64,000 nucleotides of DNA, from NCBI GenBank assembly GCA_963971575.1, contig OZ020619.1, positions 22,450,813 to 22,514,812 on the forward strand. The letters are read 5' to 3'. Each line of letters opens with the position of its first letter. The first letter of the stretch is position 1. Under the pieces are notes generated by a model. The model was not told where the DNA came from. It did no database searches and saw nothing but the letters and a program-made list of their open reading frames with translations. This DNA comes from Liopterus haemorrhoidalis. Taxonomy: Eukaryota > Arthropoda > Insecta > Coleoptera > Dytiscidae. This document shows, piece after piece, positions 12,030-24,101 of the stretch. A program made the translations under genes and the position numbers.

Positions 12030-12510
12030 ATAATGACAAAGAAAAAACGAGTTTCATGTAGTGATTAAACACATCCATTTGAAAGGAAAAACAGCGAAAA
12101 AAATCAAAGTCGAGTTGGTTGAATTTCATCGCACATATAGTTATAGGCACCAGCGTTTAAAACTGTTTACAATTGGGTGAATGAGTTTAAACGTGGTCGT
12201 ACATCCACAAGTGATGATCATCGTAGGGACATCCACTTGAGGTGACTACGCCAGAAATGATTGACAAAATCCATGTTATGGCCTTGAGTGATCGACGAAT
12301 CAAAGTGCGCGAACTTCTTAAGGCCACAGATTTATGACATGGCTCAGTGGTTTCAATTTTGCACGAAAAATTGCGTTTGCTCACAGTAGAGAATAAACGC
12401 AATCTGGTGGTCGATTCAACGCCTGGTTTGGCGCTTTTCCGTCGCAATCCTAACGAGTTTCTGCGTCGATACATATCCGTCGATGAAACATTACTAGCCA
12501 TAATTTTACA
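12030..12510 (+). pseudogene. mariner transposase fragment
   Basis: The forward strand encodes a degraded mariner N-terminal region: VYNWVNEFKRGRTSTSDDHR, VTTPEMIDKIHVMALSDRRI, KVRELLKATD, VSILHEKLRL, LTVENKRN, NPNEFLRRYISVDET. This is the paired HTH region leading to the first catalytic aspartate (VDET). Several frame changes are present, and the WVPR segment usual between the HTH and the DDE domain is missing. The piece ends soon after VDET, so two of the three catalytic residues are absent. No TIRs were found. Confidence 0.85.
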
Positions 12511-12539
12511 ATGAATTAAAGAAATAATTAATTTTGTCA

Positions 12540-13230
12540 AAAACACAAAAACTACAATACATTCCGAAAACGAAATCTGCTCAAAAGTTCCTCTCGTACG
12601 TTTCCGGTTTAGTCAATGTTCACAACCTAGATTTTTTTTTTCAGATTTTAGTTTAACCCCTTCGGGTTAAAGGGTGCGGGACAGTGATTTTTTTAGTACG
12701 TTTTTGGAAAAAATCAGATTATTATTTTTTTTTTTGAAAAACTGCTTTTCGATCCTAAATCCACGTCTTAAAAGATTTATTTTGATAACACAGAATAAAT
12801 TTTGAAATATATATATATTATTTTTTTCAACAATACAAAAAAAAATTTCGAAAAACTGATCTAATGAAAAATTCTTGTTGAACTATTCCAGTTCTCATCA
12901 ATGTACATTACGGAGTTTTTTTTTCAGATTTTTAGATCCACCCCTCTATGCGAAAATCCTTTAAAAAAATAATTTGAGACCCCACACCCAAAATCAAAAA
13001 TAATATTTTTTCATTAATACATATTTGTTTATATTTTATATTTATACCATGATGTGTTTTTTTGAACCCTCAGTATTTTTCCTATATGTGCTTCAAAGAG
13101 TTGTTTGTATAAGCACGCAGAATTTCAATTTTCTATGTTCAGCCGTTTGGCTACAATTTCTACCGTACAGGCAGACTGAACATGAGTGACGTTTTAAGGT
13201 ATTTTTTGTGGTCATACCTACAACCCTAAA
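12540..13230 (+). repeat. Dispersed repeat family B, diverged pieces
   Basis: Two diverged versions of the 5800-6395 block lie in tandem here. Both have the phrases TTCCGAAAACGAAATCTG or its variants, then AGGGTGCGGGACAGTG, and later GCCGTTTGGCTACAATTTCTACCG. There is no coding capacity. Confidence 0.6.
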
Positions 13231-13450
13231 AACTAAGTGACTAATAGCAAAACTAGTTAAATTTAAAAAACAATGAATAATTTAATAATATAATTCAGCC
13301 GTTTGGCTACAATTTCTACCGTACAGGCAGACTGAACATGAGTGACGTTTTAAGGTATTTTTGGTAGTCATACCTACAACCCTAACAACTAAGTGACTAA
13401 TAGCAAAACTAGTTAAATTTAAAAAACAATGAATAATTTAATTATATTAT
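13138..13450 (+). repeat. 156-bp direct tandem duplication
   Basis: The segment starting AGCCGTTTGGCTACAATTTC at 13141 is repeated from 13297 with only a few differences, up to GAATAATTTAAT. It is two units of about 156 bp. The duplicated text is the 3' part of repeat family B, so the duplication followed its insertion. Confidence 0.9.
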
Positions 13451-13842
13451 TTTATTGGCGGAATTAGGTCTAATAAATAATTGGTATGACAATGGACTGA
13501 GGTCGATGTTGTATTGTTCATTTTACTTTTTTTTCATCTCAGGGCCTTCAACATATACCATTACATAAGGGTTGGCTATGGAAAAATAAAATAATGTCTA
13601 CTGCAAGCTTTATAAAACAATTGACTCACGGTTAGGCACAGCCTTTGTAATAATTAAAATTAGAAATTATAATTTTTTGATTTCATAGGTACAGAAAAAT
13701 AAACTTATAAACCCCTGCATGCACAAATTTACTCGTCTTTTCATACTATTAAAAGCATTTATAAGAATTTGAGGAGTTTTATTGGCACACGGTTCGTTAA
13801 TCCTGTTTTTCAGTTCCTCGATATTGTTAATAGGGGTCTTGT

Positions 13843-15482
13843 CAGTGGCGCAGCCAGGATTTTGTCTTGGGGAGGGCCGAAACAAATTATGAGGGCACGC
13901 GGGCCGCATACGGCCCTGAACCTTATTTTTTATGGTCCCTGAAGCGGTAATCAAAATCACTTGAGCTTATTTAGGGGAAAAATATATTTAAAAATGTAAA
14001 ATATACTCTCTTCCCCTTTTCTGTTTATAAAAAAATGTCAAGAAACCCTTCGGGATATTTAAAGTTCCGTCACTGCTTATCATTTTGTATGTAAAATAGA
14101 CTGCGACCCAAATCAGTTCGACACCCCTGCTATTGGATCTTGATGTTTATATCAAATAATAATTCCATTATTTGTTGATAAAAAAATGTAATTGTTAATC
14201 CCTGTATCAAAAACTTTCACTTGATTTTTTCTTCGATAAATACATATTTATTTATATTTTTCGTGGGATATATTTTTGAAGTCTCAATATTTCTCTGACT
14301 TATGTTCAGTTCTCTAAATCAGCCGCTTGGCCCAATTTGTACAGAACGAACAGACTCATGTGACGGAATAAGGATTTCTTGATTATACCTATGAAAACCT
14401 AAAAATAACATGTAAATATGCATTTTCTGTTAATTTCAACACTGGTCATAATAAAATATAGCTTATTATTATTGTAAAATACATAAGTTATTTTGCTGTA
14501 CGATTATGATAAAATTGTTAAATTTTCATTTCATTGGACCTTCAGAAAGGGCTTGTGTCCCCCCCCTCCATCTGAATACGCCACTGTTGTTCAGTACAAC
14601 TTATATCAGTCATTTTTGTGTGTAAAACATTATAATTTCAAAAATACCTAAGAAGATATAGATATTCACATTTATCTACAAAATAAAACCAAATACCGAT
14701 TTTAAGAGCGCTATTGTCTCCAAAACTACTCTCTTTATTATATTTCTACTATTTTTACTCTATTTCACGTTTGAGGTGTTATTTTAAAATTACATTCTGA
14801 TGGTTATACCGAAGTCAGATTCTTTTTATCTTATCTAAATCGAGTAATTAGTTGTTAAAAACAGTTTTATCATTTGACTGGGCGAATATTTTAGTCGATG
14901 TGTCAGGGGGAAAAAGGATCAACGCTTCCCTTCATATAATTCGTTGGAGCATATTTGGAAAGTGATGTATTTTCACTTGAACAGTAATTATGTCACTTTA
15001 TCAAGAGTAGGCAATCTTAACAAAATGTTTATTTATACGAAAAAAAAAAAAATGCCAATATTGTTTACAATGAAGTAATTGAAAAATTAACTACTGTTGT
15101 GGTTAAATTTTATCTTCAACTCCCTGGGCAGCGCCGTGTAATCTGTTGGTCCTGGGAGGGGCCCAGGCCCGTCGCCCCCCCTCTTGGCTGCGCCACTGGT
15201 TGTGTTTAACAAATTCTATCTTCAACTATCCGGAGAACGCCGAGTAATCTGTTGGTCCTGGGGGAGGCAGGCCCCCCCCCCGGCTGCGCCACTGGTTGTG
15301 TTTAACAAATTCTATCTTCAACTATCCGGAAAACGCCGAGTACTCTGTTGGACCTGGGGGGGGGGCAGGACCATCGCCCCCCCCCCTGGCTGCGCCACTG
15401 GTTGTGTTTAACAAATTCTATCTTCAACTATCCGGAGAGCGCCGAGTAATCTGTTGGTCCTGGGGGGTCCCAGGCTCAACTG
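13843..15482. mobile_element. hAT-type element inserted in mariner transposase
   Basis: GGTCTTGT flanks both sides (13835-13842 and 15483-15490). Excising the insert and one copy rejoins the codons for VYK and TPINN in frame, so the boundaries are secure. The ends are CAGTGGCGCAGCC and, inverted, CAGTTGAGCCTGG, an imperfect hAT-like inverted repeat. Inside, CAGTGGCGCAGCC-type termini recur (near 14575-14587 and in the array 15100-15482), so the element is composite or its terminus has been amplified. No transposase is visible in its 1640 bp. Confidence 0.85.
15095..15482. repeat. Tandem copies of a hAT-like terminus
   Basis: Four units of about 100-118 bp each run from TTTAAC(A)AATTCTATCTTC through AACTATCCGGA and ATCTGTTGGTCCTGGG to a C-rich tract. 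The first three end GGCTGCGCCACTG and the fourth diverges at its end. The C/G tract length differs between units. Each of the first three units has the sequence of an element terminus, so the array looks like serial duplication of one end. The related terminus at 32946-33040 is a single copy in inverted orientation. Confidence 0.85.
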
Positions 15483-16790
15483 GGTCTTGTATACATTATT
15501 TTTCAGATAAGGGAATATAAAGTAATCTAAAATAGTCAAGTTTGGTGATCTGCGTGGAAATTCTGGATTTGAACGTAAACTAATTATTCGATTGTCAAAA
15601 AATTCACGAAGGTAATTGATGATCTCTTGAGCGGTGTGGACAATCACGCCATCCTGTTGGAAGTAGCCTTGCTGGAGTTTATCTTCATGAAGCTGATATA
15701 TAAATTCACGAACAATATTCCGGTATCTCTGAGCAGTAACAGTTTCGTGGAAAAATATGGTTCGATCATACGTCTTCGAGACAGAGCAATCCAACACCAA
15801 CTTTTAACGGGTGAAGGACAGTTTCGAGAAAAGTATGAGGCCCTCATATTTTGTGAATTTATATACCCCGAAAGGGTGAACCAGGCCTCGCCAGAAAACG
15901 TTAAATTTAACAAATCATCATCATTAATTAGATTTTGTTGGAACCAGTGGTTAGTTAGTTAGTTAGTTAAAATTTTTGGCGCACAGCAACAAAGGCTATT
16001 TGCGCCTAACGCATCTGGAACCAGTGAAAATATACAATTCGCCTATTGTGCTCTGCTGGCAGCAACTCATGTAAAGCAAGAATTTGGTATGGGAAGAGCT
16101 TTAAATCTTTTTTTTTGACAATAGTATGGCAAGTTCCTAATGATAAACCAGTCTCTTGCGAAAGTGTACGTAGTGATGTAGTGGGTTTCTCGTTCATACG
16201 TTGACGAGCATCATCAACTGTATCTTGAGTACGGACTCTTGGCCTTCCAGTTCTATCTCTATGAGTTATGCTCCCTGTATCTCGAAATAAATCAACACAT
16301 CTTCCAAGGGCGCTATAAAAATCTCCTTCAAGGAAAGCAATATCTGGAAATTATAGCCGAAATTCCTATAAACATGACACTGTAAATCCATTCGCCGTTC
16401 TCTCGAACACCATTTCGAAAATATGATTCAATCATAATTTTTTTTTTTTGTTCTATTGTAAAAACCATTATAATTGTAGTTTAATTGAATTTTCAATATA
16501 AACTTATGACAACAACGACAGTGATGACAGTTAATTAATTCTAAAGCTTGCTGTTGACATTACTTTTATTTTCCACAGCCAACCCTTATATAATTTCTTT
16601 TAGAACTCAGTGTATAATCTAATGTAGTTTAAAGAAAATAAATGATTAAACCTACCCGGAAACAATTTACATTTGTTTTTAGACATGCGCAAAGAATGGG
16701 TGTTTAAACAACAATGTAACTGTTAAATATTTGTTCATTTGCTACTGATGAGCGCTGCCTTCCAAGCGCAAATGTTATATCCATTAGTAA

Positions 16791-17339
16791 TCTATATTAA
16801 TAAAATTGGAGGCTATACCTTTTTTCGGTACTCATATTTGATTTCTACACGTTTCAAATGGTTATAAGACAACATCCGCAAACATTCAAATTTGGTATAA
16901 CTAGAGGATAGGTTCCTACATAACTGCGCATGCGTCACACCACACATGTTTTGTTTAACGTACGATGATTCTAAACAGGCGGCATTTTTATATTAGCGCG
17001 AGTTTTAAGATAGTGTTTTGTCATTAAACTAGAAGATGGGTAGCTCGCTTCGCTCGGCTTCTTCTAACCAATCACTTACTAACCTAACCTAACCTAAGAT
17101 AGTGTTTTGTCATTAAACTAGAAGATGGGTAGCTCGCTTCGCTCGGCTTCTTCTAACCAAACACTTACTAACCTAACCTAACCTAAGATAGTGTTTTGTC
17201 ATTAAACTAGAAGATGGGTAGCTCGCTTCCAGAAACCATTGTTTTAAAGCCACTGATAATCCTTGAATTATTTAGTGAAATTGTTATGTGCTGCCATCTA
17301 CAAAGAAATTTTGTAACGTTGTAGGAACCTAATCCCTAG
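16791..17339 (+). mobile_element. Helitron-like nonautonomous element
   Basis: It begins TCTATATTAATAAAATTGG directly after an A and ends CTAG directly before a T. This fits the Helitron rules of 5' TC, 3' CTRR and insertion between A and T without duplication. A TACAAA/TTTGTA stem lies about 20 bases before the end, somewhat further than usual. The interior holds three 89-bp units with CCTAA runs. The same arrangement, starting TCTATATATATAAAAG, occurs in the core of the foldback element near 56958. No Rep/helicase is encoded. Classification is inferred from the termini only. Confidence 0.55.
17008..17232 (+). repeat. 89-bp tandem repeat with CCTAA runs, array 1
   Basis: Units start TAGTGTTTTGTCATTAAAC at 17011, 17100 and 17189 (two full, one partial). 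Each full unit ends in CTAACCTAACCTAACCTAA, three to four copies of the insect telomere pentamer. Related array at 57400-57755. Confidence 0.92.
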
Positions 17340-17444
17340 TTTAGCCTCAATTTTTGTCTGTCTGTCTGGCTATTTAAGATTCACATAAAAACTGCTTGAC
17401 ATATTTTCACATCATTCATTATGATTTTTTATCAAAATTTTTAT

Positions 17445-17880
17445 TCTAGGGGGTGTTTTCGGGTTAAAACTGTTTATTAAGAAACCTGTAATATATATCT
17501 CCCTTATTATTCAATTAGCAGAAAATTATATAACATACAAATTGTGAATTGTAAGAAAATGAATATGTTTTGTTCGACGCAAGAAGAAAACAAATCTTTT
17601 ATTTCTATGCATTTTTTCATTTAGGTGAACATTTGGGGAGTTACGGGGGGGACACCTTAAAGGTAAACTTTTGAAATATCTCCCTTATTATTTAACTTAA
17701 CAGCAAAAATGTACGTAACAAATATTGTTTATAATATGAAAACAAATAGTTTTTGTTGTATATACTTTTCGATTGAATTATGTGTTCAATTGTGAAATAT
17801 TTGGGGTTACGGGCGTACACCCTAAAACTAAAACATGAAATATCTCACTTATAATTTACTTTACATCAAAAATGTCCTAC
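17445..17880 (+). repeat. Degenerate ~175-bp repeats
   Basis: Three diverged units carry a G-rich phrase (GGGTGTTTTCGGGTTAAA, GGGGGGGACACCTTAAA, GGGCGTACACCCTAAA). This is followed about 25 bases later by GAAATATCTCCCTTAT or its variant, then an AACAGCAAAAATGT-like phrase. They start near 17450, 17642 and 17803. No function is recognised. Confidence 0.6.
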
Positions 17881-18300
17881 ATGAGAAAATATTTGATTTT
17901 TTTCTCTTCAACGTAGTTTTTAATAAAAAAGAAAGGTGTTCGATTTGCGTATTTAAAATGTCACTACCCGTGATACTTCGCATACGCGCAGGTTTTAGTA
18001 TATTTCGTAAAGAAATAAAACACTTTTATTGAGACAATAATGTTGTAATTAATTAACGCAAAATTTAATAAAAATATCACAAAAAACTTGGTTATAACTG
18101 TTTTACAAAATAATAACAACTACTTCATTTGTTTTTCTAGCACACTACTACTTGTCATCTGACATTACAAAATATAAACTTATTTTATATTATTGCATCC
18201 AAAAAATATAATTATTTTTTGGATGAATATATTAGTCTCCAACAAAAGGAACTAAAATTATAATTACCGTATTTCAAGATTGCTCGCGGTATTCGCTGTC
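17881..18300. other. AT-rich sequence with one hairpin
   Basis: No gene is recognised. A perfect hairpin, CATCCAAAAAATA with TATTTTTTGGATG-type pairing, spans about 18197-18226. It may be a remnant of a MITE core. Confidence 0.4.
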
Positions 18301-18482
18301 AAAAACAAAAGTACAGCTGTCAGTGTAAAATATTTCGATATTTATATTTAAAAATAATATAAGTATTAGTAATATAAAGTGAATTGTGAATAATAAGTGT
18401 ACGATAATTCAGTATTTACTATAAGGTAAAATAAACCAATAGATAATAAAGTGCTTTCCCGTATCCGCTGTCATCATGGCGG

Positions 18483-19545
18483 ATGACGGCGGAGGTGCTG
18501 ATCCCCCTGATATCTTCGACAATTTTGGCTGCCATACAAGCTATGGAAGTGGTGAATGCAACTCCATTCTTGTATGAAATTAATAATCAAGACTTTAGGG
18601 AATATATATCTGACGGCACAAGTTCTAAAAATTCATCCAGAAACCCTCATAAAAGAAGTAGCCAAGCCCAAACAAATACACCGGACCCAAAAAGATCGAA
18701 TGCTACATCGCAAGTAATTAATGAAGTCAGCAATTACAAGAACACTGATACACAAATAATTCATTTAGCTGAAAATTCTACAATCGTCAAGTCAGCATAT
18801 GAACTTAATAAAAAATAACAGGTACAGTGTCATAGACAATGGGCCATTGTTGAATGGGCCATTCATTATAATTATGGAAAGTAAAACGAAACATATTGGA
18901 AAATTACATAAAATGAGTGTCGGCAAAATGATTTTTAATAACTTTAAAGATGAAATTAAAAATATTTTAAACATCTCTACGTCTGATCTAAATAGAATAA
19001 AAATCGAATTATCTAATCGTGTGACAGCCAATAAAATCCTGGATACGCAGGAATTTTTTATTCACAATAATTTACAAGCATACATTCCTGAATCCATTAT
19101 ATACAGAAAAGGAGTACGAAATGTGGACACACAAATCCCTGTCGAAGAAATTCAAAATGTCATTTGTTGCAGTGGTGAAATAGTTAACATTACACGCATT
19201 ACGCGCCGAATTATATCAAACAACGACATATCGTTTATTAATACAGGAACACTAATCCTTACATTTAGAGGCCAAACTCTTCCAGAATATATTAGTATTT
19301 ATGGTGTTCGGTGTACGGTTTTGCCGTACATTTATCGCGTAATACAGTGTCAGAACTGTTGTAGATTTGGACATGGTACAAAACAATGCGGCAGTATCAC
19401 ACGCTGTGTCAATAATGTGAATAAGGTGATAATCATGATTTTGCGGAGTGCAATCTTGCACCCAAATGTTTAATATGTAAAGGTAATCATAAAAGTAATG
19501 ATCCTCAATGTACAGAATTAAATAACCAAAAATTAATTAAAAAAT
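18483..19545 (+). pseudogene. I-clade LINE ORF1 (Gag-like)
   Basis: Would bind the element RNA. The first part (18483-18818) is low-complexity and polar. The second part (from 18799 in another frame) holds IGKLHKMSVGKMIFNN, RIKIELSNRVTANKIL and EYISIYGVRCTVLPYI, typical of I-element and related Gag-like proteins. CQNCCRFGHGTKQC (C-x2-C-x4-H-x4-C) follows. A further knuckle, CLICKGNHKSNDPQC, appears after a frame change near 19450. The breaks at about 18800 and 19450 mean it cannot be made as one protein. Confidence 0.82.
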
Positions 19546-20059
19546 ATATGGCATTCCATAATGTCAATTACAGAGAGGCAAAATTAAAATATCGAAACTT
19601 CTCCGATGTGATTCTTTTTAATAATAACACGGACTTCCCACCTCTCTGCACGTCAAATAGGTTTCAACCCCTAGATACTGTTGACAATGACATTGAAAAT
19701 AACTCCCCGTATTCGGTGCAACACTTTCCAAATCCTGGCAGAAATTTTAGATAGAATCAAATTCAAACAATTCCTGACCAGTCAGTTAATATTAATTTTC
19801 ACTTTAGAGACGAACCAAATCAAGAGTCTAATTGCAACGCCAGCACTACACGGAACGGTGTTGTTGGCTCCAACCCCTACCCACCACAGCCTCATATGAG
19901 GACTTCTAATGCCTATAAAAATCAATCGGGCTCTACTTATACTGAACAGGATGTATTAGACATTCTTATAAATAATATTTATTCTCAATTTTTACGAAAT
20001 CCTATACCAAATTCTTCTAAAATAAGACAGTTCCTGTCAGACTTTCTTAGTACTCATAA

Positions 20060-23000
20060 TCATAATGAACAGTTTTAATATAATCCAGTAGAATGCTAGA
20101 TCAATTAAGGCAAATATGGTATTTATTGAATCAGCTCTTAATATGTATAAAATTTCTTGTGCCTTGATCTCAGAATCTTGGCTAAAACCTAATGAATTTT
20201 TTAAAATATCAGATTATAATATCATTAGACAAGATTGCGTTGATGGCTACGGTGGTAGTTGTATCCTTCTTAAAAAACATATTCCTTTTGCTACTCTTGA
20301 TATTAATCATTCTATTAACAATCTCCAAATTTGTGCAATGACTGCATTAATAAATAATAAAAATTTAACAACAGGATCTGCTTATTGTAGTCCAGGAAAC
20401 AACATAAAATTTGATGCTTGAACAATATTTTTTTTCAATTCAAAAAACCCTTTTTACTAGGTGGTGCTTTTAATGCTCACCACCAAGCATGGGGATGTGA
20501 AGATATAGACAGGGCAGGGCAATATTTGATTGACTCCATTAATGACAATAATTTGTGTATTCTAAATGATGGCTCTCTTACCCTTTTGCCAAATCCATTA
20601 AATAAAAAATCAGCTATTGACTTAACCATTTGTAGTCCTTATTCATCATGCAAATTTGATTGGCATTGTCTAGATAACACCTTAGGTTCGAATCATTTCG
20701 CTATTTTAATTGAACTAACCAATTATAAAAAAACTATTTTTCCCTCTAGAAAATGGGATACCAAAAAGGCTAACTGGAGTCTTTATTATTCAACAATAAT
20801 ATGGCACTAGAATACTCTTTTACCACATATTCAAATTACTCGTTAAACACCAAATATGACATATTAATCAATATTATAAATCAAGCTTCTGAATTAAGCA
20901 TCCCAAAATTTCAAATTAACAAGTTAATTTGTTTAAACATAAATCCTGGTTTGATACTGACTGTAAATCTCATCTATCTGAGTCCAAAGAAGCTTTTATT
21001 AAATATAAAGAACTATCAAACTGGGAAATTTTCATTAACTGTAAAAGAAGCATTGCTAAAACTCGACAATTATTCAAATCTAAAAGACGCGGCACATGGA
21101 GAGAATTTTGTACATCCTTAAACAAACAATCTAATATTCCCGACGTTTGGTCTAAGATCAAAGTTCTAAATAACTCATTTAAAAACTCTAGCTCATTTCC
21201 ACTTGTTAACAATAACTGGATTGACCAATTTTTAAATAACTTCACTCCATTATCATGTAATGAATCTTTCATGGTTCATACAAATATAACCCATACTCAG
21301 TCTAAACTTAAGAACCATTTTCTTTCGTGGAGCTCAATCATGCTCTCAAGAAAACAAACAATACAGCGTCAGGAATAGATGACATCCAATATACTATGTT
21401 AAATAATTTGGGTCAATTCTGCAAAAAACTTTTGTTAAATGTATTTAATCATGCATGGGCTCATGGCGTATCACCAAGAACTTGGTCTACCCAGATACTC
21501 ATTCCTATATTAAAACCAAATAAAGATCCGAATAAACCTGAATCTTACCGCCTGATTGCACTCTCATCATGTATAAGGAAAACCTACAAATGTCTCATTA
21601 AAATACGTTTAGAATTGTGGTTAGAAAATAACAAAATCCTTCCGAACTTTCAACATGGTTTTCGCAAAGGACATAATTGTTACGACAGTATAGCTACCTT
21701 GATAGCTGACATTGAAATTTGTAATTCGAGAAATGCAATTTTGTCTGCCCTGTTCTTAGTCTCAATGTCTGTTCTACATAAGAATATGATAACTATCGAA
21801 CTGCCAATGCAATTTGTAAATAATGTTATTGAACGTATTAAAACAAGAACCCTTTTCGTAAGATCTCAAAGAAAACTTATTGGTCCACGTAACTCCAACA
21901 ATGGACTTCCGCAAGGAAGTGTGTTATCTCCCATACTGTTTAACATCTATACTAATGATATACAATATTTGTTTAATCCTAACGTCAAAATTATACAATT
22001 TGCAGATGATATATGTCTATATTGCTCAGGAAAAAATCATCGATACAGAATTTGAATTAAATATTGCCACAAAACAATTATGCAATTGGAATCTACAAAA
22101 CGGATTTAGTATAGTGCCAGATAAATCAGCTGTGTCTGTGTTTACTCGACATAGGTCCACACATTTGCCCAATCATTTATTGCTAGATAATATACAGTCA
22201 AGGTTTCTGCAGTGGTAAAATTCCTGGGAATATACTTAGATAGTAAACTTAGTTGAAAAAAACACATATCATGTATAATTCAGAAATGTGAACAACGCTT
22301 GAATATTCTCCGAGCTACTACCAGTTTTTCTTGGAGTGCCGACCCCAAAACATCATTAATGCTATATAAAAATCTTATTTTATCTATCATAGATTATGGA
22401 TCAATATTTTTTGACAACGCAACTCGGACTTCTCTAAAGACTTTGGAGAGCCTTCAGAATAAAGCAATCAAACGCTGTATTGGTGCACTCCATTCAACTC
22501 CTACTAATGCATTATTGGCAGAAGCTAACATTATGCCTTTACAATTACGTAGAAACATTCTTGCAGGTCGATTTTTACTTCCACGTATCCAAACCAAAAG
22601 TCAAATTCGATTAGGGCAATATTGTGTATTAACGTCAAGTTATTGGAAAAATAAAACTATTCCACTGCTAGTCGAAAGATATCTTCAACTAACAGAAATT
22701 TCCCCAGTACGTAATGTGTCTCAGGTATTACCGTGTTTCGAAGCTCTATTCCATCTGTCATTACCGAATGATTTTTGTTTCAGCGATCATTCGTTTTTTA
22801 TAAATCCACATCCGAATAATATGAAATATTTATCTGTCATAGACAAAATTACACTAAAATGGCCAAATGCACACCATATTTACACTGATGGTTCTAAATC
22901 GAAAGATGGTGTATGTTGCGCTTATTTAGACCCACAATGCAACCAAAATAATCAAGTCAAACTCCCTGACCAAATGTTTATATACAATGCCGAATTGATC

Positions 23001-23175
23001 GCTATAAAACTAAGTTTAGACTATTTAAAAAACCATATTCATAATAGAACGCTGTACAGAAACTAAAATACCCAAACTTTTTTAAGGATAGTAACTCTTC
23101 AATTTACGATATATTAAAATCTGTACAAGATTTAACCTTTAGAGATAAATCGATAAAAATATGCTGGATCAAGGG
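20060..23175 (+). pseudogene. I-clade LINE ORF2 (endonuclease-RT-RNase H)
   Basis: The apurinic-type endonuclease starts near 20095, with CALISESWLKP, QDCVDGYGGSCILLKK, and FLLGGAFNAHHQAWGC, where the usual GDFN reads GAFN. The reverse transcriptase follows from 21320: ASGIDDIQYTMLNNL, PESYRLIALSS, LPNFQHGFRKGHNCYDS, LPQGSVLSPILFNIYTND, IQFADDICLY. The palm DD is intact. The RNase H region has HHIYTDGSKSKDGVCC, YNAELIAIKLSL and ICWIKGHS. Frame changes near 20420, 20800, 20930, 21320, 22050 and 22220, plus a stop at 23065, inactivate it. Loss of the endonuclease aspartate in GDFN is a further lesion. Confidence 0.87.
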
Positions 23176-23484
23176 TCACTCCAGAAACCCAAAATTCTGG
23201 GATCCCGTACAAATTAATAATGCTAAATCCTAAATTCACGGGATCAGGAGAAAAATAATACCAGTATTTCGGGATTGGAAAAAGAATTACCTTAAAGTAT
23301 TTTTTGTTAACTAAAAAAAAAAAAAAAAACAATTATGGAAGTCACTAAAGACTTCAACAATTATGTATTGTCCCTAAATTATTATATTTAAGTTTTAGCA
23401 TGTACCTAATTTCTTTTAAAAATGTAAGTATGCGTACGTAAAAATTAACTACTAGCTGTAAATAAAAATTGATTGAATTATTTT

Positions 23485-23530
23485 ATTTTTCCATAGCCAA
23501 CCCTTATGTAATTACTTTTTGAACTCATGG
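23485..23530 (-). repeat. Solitary end of the DD41D mariner family
   Basis: CCATAGCCAACCCTTA matches the right terminus of the 13568-16586 element. TATTTTATTTTT and the following AACTCATGGTATAAT also correspond. No partner end was found within the window, so this is a truncated copy. Confidence 0.7.
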
Positions 23531-24097
23531 TATAATATGGTTAGGATTGTATAATATAATTAGGTTATAGCTAGGACACTTTTTTTTCAGTTGGTTTCAT
23601 TCAAAGAATTTGTGTCAAAGAAAGAAGGACTAATTTAAGCGTTTTGGCGCAATATCTCCAACATAATAAACGACCGCGAATAGGGAAAACAAAAAATAAT
23701 ATGTTGGACTTGTTTAAATGATTAAATGCGACTAATACATTTTCTGTGCGATGTATCGTAAAACGAGGGAAATTGGACTAGTTCTTAGGTTCAAAATACC
23801 TTTTTATGAATTTGAAATTTTGAAATTTATTGAAAAAATACCACATTAGACTATTGCCAGTCTGTGCGTGACTCATCGATACAACATTATATAATATTTT
23901 CTGAATATAAGATTAATAAATAATACAATTATATTTTCAATGTCAATTATATTTTCTGAATACATTTGATTTTTTTTATACAATTACAATACAATTATAT
24001 AATTAATTTTTTATACGATACATATAAAATTTATATAATTAATGTGTCACATTTACAAATAACTTTTGCAAAAGCGTTTATTATATCTGATGTTCTA

Positions 24098-24101
<4 letters not shown>

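Larger units (their letters stand above)
13690..16468 (-). pseudogene. DD41D mariner transposase, interrupted
   Basis: Starts MVFTIEQKKKIMIESYF (16468), with the HTH continuing as TSLRTLSQETGLSLGTCHTI. The DDE domain has FSGEAWFTLSGYINSQNMR, where the usual first aspartate is glycine. FQQDGVIVHTA carries the second aspartate and RSPNLTILDYF the third. I count 41 residues between the second and third aspartates, the DD41D spacing known from the rosa family. The C-terminus (NNIEELKNRI, QILINAFNSMKRRV) lies at 13690-13842, beyond the hAT insertion. Frame changes near 15800-16000 and 16320, plus the lost aspartate, make it dead. Confidence 0.87.
13568..16586 (-). mobile_element. Tc1/mariner element, DD41D (rosa-like), with nested hAT insertion
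   Basis: The left end AGGGTTGGCTATGG and the inverted right end AGGGTTGGCTGTGG begin a terminal inverted repeat of at least 55 bp, continuing to GCAAGCTTTA. TA lies outside each end (13566-13567, 16587-16588). The transposase is on the reverse strand. Removing 13843-15482 and one copy of GGTCTTGT restores the frame, so without the nested element it is about 1.37 kb, normal for mariner. A solitary end of the same family lies at 23485-23530. Confidence 0.9.
18300..23480 (+). mobile_element. I-clade LINE, nearly full-length but decayed
   Basis: A forward non-LTR element with a Gag-like ORF1 carrying CCHC knuckles, then endonuclease, reverse transcriptase and RNase H in the order of the I clade. 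The 5' end is approximate; a plausible 5' untranslated region precedes the first methionine at 18483. The 3' end lies near AAATAAAAATTGATTG at about 23480, just before a solitary mariner end. At least eight frame breaks make it inactive. The segment 23180-23330, after the RNase H motif WIKGHS, is hard to align and may hold a small insertion. Confidence 0.85.

Noticed and set aside
13843..14587. A separate smaller hAT element ending at CGCCACTG with TTGT on both sides
   Set aside because: The 8-bp duplication GGTCTTGT and frame restoration show the insertion as a whole ends at 15482; the inner terminus is better read as part of a composite or duplicated end.
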